Shown: piece by piece, positions 7,403 through 13,500 of the stretch | Position numbering within the stretch: the stretch's first letter is position 1 | How the letters are laid out: each line of letters begins with the position of its first letter | Source: JANQGH01 sp039177555 | GTDB lineage: Bacteria; Pseudomonadota; Alphaproteobacteria; DSM-16000; Inquilinaceae | Length of the DNA stretch: 17,371 nucleotides | Assembly: GCA_039177555.1 (NCBI GenBank) | Contig: JBCDFV010000068.1 | Coordinates: forward strand, 1 to 17,371 | Reading direction: 5' to 3' | Program-made: the position numbers and the translations under genes | The notes under the pieces: model-generated | The model's database searches: none | The model's input: only the letters and a program-made list of their open reading frames with translations | Told to the model about the DNA's origin: nothing

Positions 7403-8548
7403 TCAGCTCGCCTCCTTTTCCTCGACGGCCGGCCTGCGTCGTCGCGCCTGCCCGGGTCGCAGCCTGGCGACGATCTTGTTGAAGCCTTCGATCAGGCCGC
7501 CGGGCAGGAAAATCACGATCAGCATGAACATCAGCCCCAAGGTCAGGTGCCAGCCTTCGCCGACGAACTGGGCCGAGATGCCCACCGCGATGCTTTCCAG
7601 CGTGTCCGGCAGGAACGAGAAGATCTCGTGCAGGCGTCCGTCATTGAAGGCGGAGAAGATGTTCTCGAAATACTTGATGATCCAGGCGCCCAGGATCGGG
7701 CCGAACAAGGTGCCGGCGCCGCCCAGGATGGTCATCAGCACGATTTCGCCCGACGCCGTCCACTGCATCCGTTCCGCGCCGGCCAGCGGGTCCGTCACCG
7801 CCAGAAGGGAGCCGGCGAGCCCGGCATACATGCCGGAGATGACGAACGCGATCAGCAGGTAGGGCCGCGTGTTGATGCCGGTGTAGTTCAGCCGGTTCTG
7901 GTTCGACTTGATCGCGCGCAGCTTCAATCCGAAAGGCGAGCGGAAGATGCGCACCGAGATGAAGAAGGTGATGATCAGCGCGACGGCGCAGAAATAGAAG
8001 CCGCCATAACCGGTCATATCGATGCCGAACAGGGTCGTGGTCGGAACCCGTTCCGTCGGCTCTAGGAACATCGCGTCGATGATGCGCGGATCGGTCGGCC
8101 GGATCTGAAGCCCGGTCTCGCCGTTCGTGATCGGCGTCAGCACCGAATAGGCGAGGTTGTAGCACATCTGGGCGAGCGCCAGGGTCAGGATCGAGAAGTA
8201 GATGCCCGACCGGCGCAGGCAGACATAGCCGATCACCACGGCGAACACGCCGGCCATCAGCGTGCCGATAATGACCGCCGGGATCACGTTCATGGTGAAC
8301 AGCTTGAACATCCAGACGGCGGAGTAGGAGCCGACGCCGAGGAACGCGGCGTGGCCGAAGGACAGATACCCAGTCAGGCCGAACAGGATGTTATAGCCGA
8401 CCGCCATGATGCCGAAGATCACGAACTTCTGTAAGAGGTCGGGATAGGCGGCTCCAAAGGGCGCCAGCCAGATCGGCATGGTCAGCACGACCAGCGCGAA
8501 GATGCCGATCATCATCATGTCGTGGCGGGGGGAGCGTGTAATCATCAT
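7403..8548 (-). CDS. livM: Branched-chain amino acid/amide-type ABC transporter permease, LivM-like
   Basis: 381-aa integral membrane permease, forming the transmembrane channel with LivH. Multiple hydrophobic segments alternate with short loops. The LivM hallmark segment GYNILFGLTGYLSFGHAAFL is near residue 52, and GEIVLMTILGGAGTLFGPIL, the EAA-like region contacting the ATPases, is near residue 280. The cytoplasmic C-terminal tail is strongly basic (RLRPGQARRRRP). ATG 8548 gives an N-terminus with two nearby Met clusters (MMITRSPRHDMMMIG), so a start ten codons later is also possible. It sits four bases after the livH-like stop and four bases before the livG-like start. Confidence 0.91.
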   Translation of the reverse strand: MMITRSPRHDMMMIGIFALVVLTMPIWLAPFGAAYPDLLQKFVIFGIMAVGYNILFGLTGYLSFGHAAFLGVGSYSAVWMFKLFTMNVIPAVIIGTLMAGVFAVVIGYVCLRRSGIYFSILTLALAQMCYNLAYSVLTPITNGETGLQIRPTDPRIIDAMFLEPTERVPTTTLFGIDMTGYGGFYFCAVALIITFFISVRIFRSPFGLKLRAIKSNQNRLNYTGINTRPYLLIAFVISGMYAGLAGSLLAVTDPLAGAERMQWTASGEIVLMTILGGAGTLFGPILGAWIIKYFENIFSAFNDGRLHEIFSFLPDTLESIAVGISAQFVGEGWHLTLGLMFMLIVIFLPGGLIEGFNKIVARLRPGQARRRRPAVEEKEAS

Positions 8549-8552
8549 GGGC

Positions 8553-9569
8553 TCAGGTCTCCATCACGCCCTTACGCCCCATCAGCCCGCGCGGCCGCAA
8601 CAGCAGCACGACGACGGCGACCAGATAGATGATGATCTGATCGATGCCGGGGAACAGGTCCTTGACCTCGTTCATCGAAGCGAAGGATTGCAGAATGCCG
8701 AGCAGGAAGCCGGCGGCCACGGCGCCGCCCAGCGACCCCATGCCGCCAACCACGACCACCACGAACGACAGGACCAGGAAGTCCATGCCCATGTGATAGT
8801 CCGGCGGCAGGATCGGCGTGTAGAGGGCGCCGGCAAGTCCGGCCACAACCGCAGCCAGACCGAACACGACAGTGAAGCGTCGCTGGATGTTGATGCCCAA
8901 CAGGCCGACGGTTTCACGGTCGGCCATGCCGGCGCGCACCACCATGCCGTAGGTGGTGAATCTCAGGAACGAGAAAACGGCGGCGATGACCACGATCGAG
9001 AAAGCCAGATAGACCAGCCGCCAATAGGGGTAGGCGACACCTTCGCCCAGGCCGATCAGCGACCCGATCGCGGCGGTGCCGACGAACGTGTCCGGTGCCG
9101 ATACGGGGATCGGGTTGGCGCCGAAGAACGACTTGATGATTTCCTGCAAGACGATCGCTAGGCCGAACGTGACCAGGATCTGTTCGGCGTGGGAGCGCTT
9201 GTAGAAGAAGCGGATCAGGCCGCGTTCCATCGCCAGGCCGATCGCCAGCATCACCGGTATGGTGAACAGGATCGACAGCGGCACGGAGTAGTCCATCAAC
9301 TGCGTGCCGAAATCTCCCAGCCATGTTTCTAGATAGGGCTGGTCGATATAGGCGGTAAAGGCGGTGATGTTGGGGTCCTCGACCCGCTCCGACAGGTTCA
9401 GCAGCAGGTTGAACGTCACCGCGCAGAACGCGCCCAGCATGAACAGGGCACCGTGGGCGAAATTCACGACCCCCAACGTGCCAAAAACCAGGGTCAGACC
9501 CAGGGCGATCAGCGCGTAGGCCCCACCCTTATCCAGCCCGTTCAAAACCTGAAGAACGAAGGCGTCCAT
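8553..9569 (-). CDS. livH: Branched-chain amino acid/amide-type ABC transporter permease, LivH-like
   Basis: 338-aa integral membrane permease of the LivH family. The conserved opening LNGLDKGGAYALIALGLTLV then VNFAHGALFMLGAF is near residues 9-50. The coupling region reads VVVVGGMGSLGGAVAAGFLL near 270. There is an inserted loop at about residues 55-90 (RVEDPNITAFTAYIDQPYLE), somewhat longer than in E. coli LivH, probably periplasmic. The start ATG 9569 follows a purine-rich GAAGAGGGG. It is separated from the upstream binding-protein gene by about 103 bases containing a strong hairpin, and is followed after four bases by the livM-like gene. Confidence 0.91.
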   Translation of the reverse strand: MDAFVLQVLNGLDKGGAYALIALGLTLVFGTLGVVNFAHGALFMLGAFCAVTFNLLLNLSERVEDPNITAFTAYIDQPYLETWLGDFGTQLMDYSVPLSILFTIPVMLAIGLAMERGLIRFFYKRSHAEQILVTFGLAIVLQEIIKSFFGANPIPVSAPDTFVGTAAIGSLIGLGEGVAYPYWRLVYLAFSIVVIAAVFSFLRFTTYGMVVRAGMADRETVGLLGINIQRRFTVVFGLAAVVAGLAGALYTPILPPDYHMGMDFLVLSFVVVVVGGMGSLGGAVAAGFLLGILQSFASMNEVKDLFPGIDQIIIYLVAVVVLLLRPRGLMGRKGVMET

Positions 9570-9626
9570 GGTTCAAAGCACCCCTCTTCAATCCGATCGA
9601 GACGGCTTTCACGTCAGTGGAAAGGT

Positions 9627-9656
9627 GCGCCGGCCGATGGGGGGACCGGCCGGCGC
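9627..9656 (-). terminator. Strong intercistronic hairpin between binding-protein and permease genes
   Basis: A ten-base perfect stem (GCGCCGGCCG with CGGCCGGCGC, arms 9627-9636 and 9647-9656) closes a ten-base loop. It lies just after the stop of the binding-protein gene and 57 bases before livH. There is no U-tract on the minus-strand transcript side, so a partial terminator or 3'-end mRNA stabiliser fits better than full termination. Such elements commonly let the periplasmic binding protein be made in excess over the membrane components. Confidence 0.55.
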
Positions 9657-9672
9657 GTTACCGGTCGACGCC

Positions 9673-11022
9673 TCAACTCACTTCGTAGGGCCCAAGTTCC
9701 CCTTCGAAGAAGTCGACCGGATAGGTGACCTGCTCGCGCGGCACTTCCTGCACCACCTGCAGCAGGTCGAATTGGCTCGTCGGGTCCGGGTTGCCCTGCA
9801 CGACCAGGACGTCCTTGAAGCACTGATGATCGCCGCCGCGGTACAGGGTCGGGCCATTGCCCATGCCGTCGAACTCGAAGTCTTCCAACGCCCGGATGAC
9901 TTCCGGCGGATAGAACGTGCCAGCCATTTCGACCGCGTTGGCATACAGCAGCGCCTGGCAATAGCAGGTGTGGGCGGCCTGGGACGGCGGGAAGCCGTAT
10001 TCCTGGCCGAAGGACGCGACGAAGGCCTGCGATCCGGGGTCCGACAGTGTCCAGTGCCAGTTTGTGGTGCCCAAGATGCCGGCGATGTTCTCGCCCGCGC
10101 CCTGTGCCATCAGGCGCGAATATAGCGGCACCACGACCTCGAAATTCTGGCCGTTGGCCTGCCGGTCGCGCAGGCCGAACTGGACCGCCTGGGTCAACGA
10201 GTTGACCATGTCGCGGCCGTAATGGTTCAGCACCAGCACATCGGCGCCGGAGTTCAGAACCGGCGTGATGTACTGCGAGAAGTCGCCGGCGCCCAGCGGC
10301 GTACGGACGGTTTCCACCGTCTCCCAGCCCAAGCCTTCGGTGGCGTTGACGATCGATTCCTCTTGGGTCCAGCCCCAGGTGTAATCGGCGGTCAGGTGAT
10401 AGGCGCGGCGTTCGGTGCCGATTTGATCCGCCAGCACCGGCCCCAGCGCCAACCCGGACATGTAGGCGTTGAAGAAGTGCCGGAAGCCATAGCGACGCCG
10501 GTCCTTGCCGGTGGTGTCGTTGGAGTGGGTCAGGCCGTTCATGAAGATGACGCCCATATCCTGGGCCAGCGACTGCTGCGCGATCGCCACGGAAGACGAC
10601 GAACCGCCGCTGAACATGATCACGCCGTCACGCTCGATCATGCGGCGGGCGGAAGACCGGGCCTCGTCGGCCGAGGTCTGGGTGTCGCCGGTAACGTATT
10701 CGACCCGCTTGCCCAACAGGCCGTTGCCGCCCAGCGAGGTCGGCGTCATGGTGTTGATCATGCCGCCGTCGCCCTCACCGTTGATGTGCTTCACGGCGAG
10801 TTCGTAGGCGCGCAGCTCGTCCGCGCCCTCATCGGCATAGGCACCGGTCTGCGGCACGTTGAAGCCGAGGGTCACGGTCGGCGAATCGCCGGGATCGTTC
10901 AGGAATTCCTGGGCCCATGCGCCCTTGGAAAACACCAGCGGGGCCGCAATCGCGGACCCGGCAAACGCCGACGCCCCTTTCAGCGCGCTGCGTCGACTGA
11001 TCTCCTTCTTGAAAAGAGACAT
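9673..11022 (-). CDS. ABC transporter substrate-binding protein (Liv/HAAT type), Tat-exported
   Basis: 449-aa periplasmic binding protein of the Peripla_BP_6 type, first gene of the importer operon. The N-terminus has a twin-arginine signal, ISRRSALKG (R10, R11), then a hydrophobic segment and a cleavage site after AWA at residue 37. The mature protein starts a Liv-like fold: VTLGFNVPQTGAYADEGADE then ELAVKHINGEGDGG. Later segments include MFSGGSSSSVAIAQQSLAQD (ligand-pocket Ser cluster) and DVLVLNHYGRDMVNSLTQA. It is longer than classical LivK (about 370 aa) and Tat export is unusual for LivK, so the substrate may not be a branched-chain amino acid; amides, urea-like or short-chain compounds are equally possible. 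ATG 11022 has an excellent ribosome site seven bases upstream. It is divergent from the ScfR-type regulator. Confidence 0.9.
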   Translation of the reverse strand: MSLFKKEISRRSALKGASAFAGSAIAAPLVFSKGAWAQEFLNDPGDSPTVTLGFNVPQTGAYADEGADELRAYELAVKHINGEGDGGMINTMTPTSLGGNGLLGKRVEYVTGDTQTSADEARSSARRMIERDGVIMFSGGSSSSVAIAQQSLAQDMGVIFMNGLTHSNDTTGKDRRRYGFRHFFNAYMSGLALGPVLADQIGTERRAYHLTADYTWGWTQEESIVNATEGLGWETVETVRTPLGAGDFSQYITPVLNSGADVLVLNHYGRDMVNSLTQAVQFGLRDRQANGQNFEVVVPLYSRLMAQGAGENIAGILGTTNWHWTLSDPGSQAFVASFGQEYGFPPSQAAHTCYCQALLYANAVEMAGTFYPPEVIRALEDFEFDGMGNGPTLYRGGDHQCFKDVLVVQGNPDPTSQFDLLQVVQEVPREQVTYPVDFFEGELGPYEVS

Positions 11023-11030
11023 ATGACCGT

Positions 11031-11039
11031 TCCTCCCTG
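11031..11039 (-). promoter_or_regulatory. Strong ribosome binding site of the binding-protein gene
   Basis: AGGGAGGAA seven bases before ATG 11022 on the minus strand, the strongest site in the importer operon. It is consistent with high output of the periplasmic component. Confidence 0.7.
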
Positions 11040-11150
11040 TTGCCGATCATTGAGAAGACGAAATCGAAATCGCGTCCTTTGTGGTCGTAACAAGGCGAAA
11101 CGGGAGCGCCAACCGGCGCAAGGGTCAGGTGATAAAGTTTGTAAATAACA

Positions 11151-11180
11151 TTGTTGCTTAGTTCATTAGACTGTTAAGAT
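11151..11180 (+). promoter_or_regulatory. Candidate sigma70-type promoter of the XRE/ScfR-type regulator
   Basis: TTGTTG at 11151-11156 and TAAGAT at 11175-11180 are separated by 18 bases within the AT-richest part of the divergent intergenic region. Transcription would begin near 11187, giving a leader of about 26 bases. The -10 box overlaps the 16-bp palindrome, as expected for an autorepressed gene. Only partial consensus matches. Confidence 0.35.
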
Positions 11181-11187
11181 CTTAACA
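11172..11187. promoter_or_regulatory. 16-bp perfect palindrome, candidate operator
   Basis: TGTTAAGATCTTAACA is perfectly self-complementary and ends 25 bases before the regulator start codon, in the 190-bp divergent promoter region between the importer and the regulator. The size and symmetry fit a dimeric XRE-family protein, so autoregulation, and possibly control of the importer, is inferred. An AT-rich AAAGTTTGTAAAT at about 11135-11147 is a second possible site, loosely like the TTTGCAAA-type boxes reported for RamB/ScfR regulators. Confidence 0.45.
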
Positions 11188-11212
11188 AGCGCGGAGACTG
11201 CACTGGCTCGAA

Positions 11213-12739
11213 ATGCCTGACTACACGACGGGTAAGAGGATTAGAGACCGGCGCCTGGCCCAGGAAATGACCCAGGCGGAGCTGGCGAAAAGGGCCGGGA
11301 TCTCAGCCGCTTATCTGAACCTCATCGAACATGACAAGCGCCAGATCGGCGGCAGCCTCTTAGGCAAGATTGCCGACCTGTTGCGGACGGATCTGGCCGA
11401 CCTGACCGGCAGCGTCCGCCAGAGGCTGGCGTCGGACGTGCTGGAAATCGCCCGCGCGCTCGGCACGCCGGATGTCGATGGCATCCGCGCCGCGCAGTTC
11501 GCCGATCGCCACCCGGAATGGGCACGCATCTTCATCCGCCTGCATCGCGCGTATCGGGACGCGGATGAGACCGCGATCGCGCTTTCCGATCGGCTGAGCC
11601 AGGACCCGACGGTCCGGGAGCTGAGCCACACGGTGCTCAGCCGTGTGACGGCCATTCGGTCCTTCGCCGAGATCCTGCAGCAGCATGGCGATATCGGCCA
11701 CAGCGACCGGGAACGTTTCACGACCATCATCACCGATCAGAGCGACGAGCTGGCCGAAAGCGCGCGCGAGATGATCACCCTTCTGGGCGGCTCTCTCGGC
11801 GAAGCGCGACCGACCTCGCCCGCCGAAGAGGTCGACGACTTCTTCATTCATCACGGCAATCACTTTCCGTCGCTGGAGGACGCTGCCGGAGAACTGAGGG
11901 CGCGATTTGAGCGGCAGCCGGGCACGCTGGGCAGCCAGATCGCCGAACGGCTGGCAGCGCTGTCGGAAACGGCGAACCGACACGAGCCAGCGCCACCGTC
12001 GCATATGCCGGAGACGACAGTGCGGTTCGCGCAGGCCCGTCGCCTCGTCGTGGCGGACCTGCCCGACGCGCTGAAGAGCGTCATCGACGACGACCGCCTG
12101 ACCACGAATGCGGCCAGAGAGCGGGCCTTGCGTGCGGTCGCCTCCTACGCCGCCGCGGCGTTGCTGTTTCCCTACGAACGATTCCTGGAGACGGCAGAGC
12201 AGGCGCGGTACGACATTGATCGGATCGGCGCCATCTTCGCAGGCAGCTTTGAGCAGGTGGCCCATCGCCTGGTCACGCTGAGACGTCCGGGGGCGGAAGG
12301 CGTGCCGTTCGCATTCCTGCGATCGGACGCGGCGGGCAACCTGTCCAAGCCCTTGAGCATTTCAGGACTGCGCATGCCGCGCTATGGCGGCTCATGCCCT
12401 CTGTGGGCAGTCCACGCCGCCTTTGCGGTCGCCGATCGGCCGATTGTTCAGCTTGCGGTCATGCCCGAGGGCGAGCGCTATCTGTTCATCGCCAGGAACG
12501 TGAAAAAGCGCATGGCCGCCTATGGCGAGCCGCCGGTCACGTTCAGCGTGATGCTGGCCTGCGACGTCGCCTACAGCGATCGCATCGTCTATGGCGACGG
12601 CTTTACGGCCGCACGGACATCGCTGGAGACGCCGGTCGGCCACAATTGCCGGTCCTGCCGTCGGGTCGATTGCGGGCAGCGCGCCTATGCGCCGGTGATG
12701 CTGGCAGGGGCCGACGCGCAAGGGACAGTTGCAGGATAG
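11213..12739 (+). CDS. XRE-family ScfR/RamB-type regulator with a DHp-like (HisKA-like) insert
   Basis: 508-aa DNA-binding regulator. Residues about 8-62 are an XRE helix-turn-helix (TQAELAKRAGISAAYLNLIE). The C-terminal half matches the short-chain fatty acyl regulator (ScfR/RamB, DUF2083) pattern: LLFPYERF at 317, RYDIDRIGAIFAGSFEQVA, GVPFAFLRSDAAGN near 363, GGSCPLW (C395), and the terminal Cys cluster C479, C482, C487 (NCRSCRRVDCGQRA), a likely metal or redox site. No HExxH peptidase motif is visible in the IrrE-like part. Between them, residues about 135-192 (LSHTVLSRVTAIRSFAEIL and following) align without gaps to the DHp domain of the histidine kinase encoded at 13501; H139 matches its phospho-acceptor His. 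There is no ATPase domain. Family members control acetate, propionate and glyoxylate metabolism through acyl-CoA sensing. Divergent from the importer; followed by a receiver protein 81 bases downstream. Confidence 0.88.
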   Translation: MPDYTTGKRIRDRRLAQEMTQAELAKRAGISAAYLNLIEHDKRQIGGSLLGKIADLLRTDLADLTGSVRQRLASDVLEIARALGTPDVDGIRAAQFADRHPEWARIFIRLHRAYRDADETAIALSDRLSQDPTVRELSHTVLSRVTAIRSFAEILQQHGDIGHSDRERFTTIITDQSDELAESAREMITLLGGSLGEARPTSPAEEVDDFFIHHGNHFPSLEDAAGELRARFERQPGTLGSQIAERLAALSETANRHEPAPPSHMPETTVRFAQARRLVVADLPDALKSVIDDDRLTTNAARERALRAVASYAAAALLFPYERFLETAEQARYDIDRIGAIFAGSFEQVAHRLVTLRRPGAEGVPFAFLRSDAAGNLSKPLSISGLRMPRYGGSCPLWAVHAAFAVADRPIVQLAVMPEGERYLFIARNVKKRMAAYGEPPVTFSVMLACDVAYSDRIVYGDGFTAARTSLETPVGHNCRSCRRVDCGQRAYAPVMLAGADAQGTVAG

Positions 12740-12804
12740 CGCGCCCGGGCACAGAATAACGGCACGAAATCGTAACGGGCCCTCGTCCAAGAAGCCCGAT
12801 CGAT

Positions 12805-12815
12805 GGAGGGAGGAG
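12805..12815 (+). promoter_or_regulatory. Ribosome binding site deciding the receiver-protein start
   Basis: GGAGGGAGGAG holds two overlapping Shine-Dalgarno cores, with AGGAG five bases before ATG 12821. The alternative ATG at 12803 overlaps this site and would have no site of its own. Confidence 0.7.
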
Positions 12816-12820
12816 TGACT

Positions 12821-13228
12821 ATGGCCAGATCTGTGCTGATCGCAGAGGATGAGCCTTACATTCTTGAATCGCTGATGTTTCTGATGTCGCGGGCCGGCTA
12901 TCGCGTGCGCGCGGAACGGGACGGCGCCAAGGCGGTCGCGGCCGCGGTTCACAGCCAACCGGACCTGATGATCCTCGACATCATGATGCCGACCTTGAAC
13001 GGGTTCGAGGCGTTGAAGCAGTTGCGGGCCACGCCGGGCCTTGAAGCGCTGCGCATCCTGGTGTTGAGCGCCAAGGGGCAGGAGGCGGACCGGCGTCGCA
13101 TGATGGCGCTGGGCGCGGACTCGTTTGTCACAAAGCCCTTTTCCAACAAGGACCTGCTGGCGACGGTCGAAAGCTTAATCGCCGAGCCGCGGGCCAAACC
13201 AGCCAACGCCGCGTCGGACACCTCATGA
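12821..13228 (+). CDS. Single-domain response regulator (receiver only, CheY-like)
   Basis: 135-aa receiver domain with no output domain. The phosphorylation site and its partners are complete: acidic pocket E9-D10-E11 (LIAEDEP), D53 in LDIMMP, S83 in VLSAKG and K105 in VTKPF. The C-terminus after residue 120 is a short polar tail. It should be phosphorylated by the SLC5-linked histidine kinase encoded 273 bases downstream and acts through protein-protein contact, since it has no DNA-binding part. The stop overlaps the start of the following small membrane protein as ATGA, so the two are translationally coupled. CbrB, the usual partner of CbrA kinases, has AAA+ and HTH domains, so this receiver-only partner is a clear difference from the Pseudomonas CbrAB system. 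Confidence 0.92.
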   Translation: MARSVLIAEDEPYILESLMFLMSRAGYRVRAERDGAKAVAAAVHSQPDLMILDIMMPTLNGFEALKQLRATPGLEALRILVLSAKGQEADRRRMMALGADSFVTKPFSNKDLLATVESLIAEPRAKPANAASDTS

Positions 13229-13497
13229 AACTACGCGCAAGCATGCGGGATTTGGCAATCATCTTGCCGTTTGGTGCTTTGGCGATTTTTTTGCCGCCCT
13301 ATCTGCGCGTTTTCGATCAGCCGGTTGCCGTCTTGGGCATTCCCTTGCTGCCGCTGGCGATATTTGTCGCGTGGCTGGTCGGCATCCTGCTGACACTGCT
13401 TCTGGCCCGACGGCTGACCCGGACGTCGACCGACGATGTCGAGCCCGATCGAACCTCACTCAGCGCTGGCGAGGACAAGCCGCCCGGGGACCGCTAG
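13225..13497 (+). CDS. Small two-helix membrane protein, possible symporter small subunit
   Basis: 90-aa protein with two predicted membrane helices, about residues 8-25 (LAIILPFGALAIFLPPYL) and 35-60 (VLGIPLLPLAIFVAWLVGIL then LTLLLARRL), and a polar charged C-terminal tail. I do not recognise a named family with confidence. The layout, a helix, a short loop with VLGIPLLP, then a helix ending in basic residues, resembles the small accessory proteins (DUF485/DUF4212/DUF3311 type) encoded just before SLC5 symporters. Here it also directly precedes an SLC5 domain, with a three-base gap. The start overlaps the receiver stop (ATGA) and has no strong ribosome site of its own, which fits translational coupling. 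It may stabilise or modulate the symporter-kinase. Confidence 0.75.
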   Translation: MKLRASMRDLAIILPFGALAIFLPPYLRVFDQPVAVLGIPLLPLAIFVAWLVGILLTLLLARRLTRTSTDDVEPDRTSLSAGEDKPPGDR

Positions 13498-13500
13498 GCG

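Noticed and set aside
7076..8065. 329-aa plus-strand open frame across the livG/livM-like genes
   Set aside because: Antisense to two genes with clear motifs; the translation is rich in Asp, Gln and Arg with no domain pattern.
10222..11148. 308-aa plus-strand open frame antisense to the binding-protein gene
   Set aside because: No recognisable domain, runs through the Tat signal region and promoter; typical GC-frame artefact.
12000..12400. IrrE/ImmA-type metallopeptidase activity in the XRE regulator
   Set aside because: No HExxH motif is visible in the IrrE-like region, so peptidase activity is not supported.
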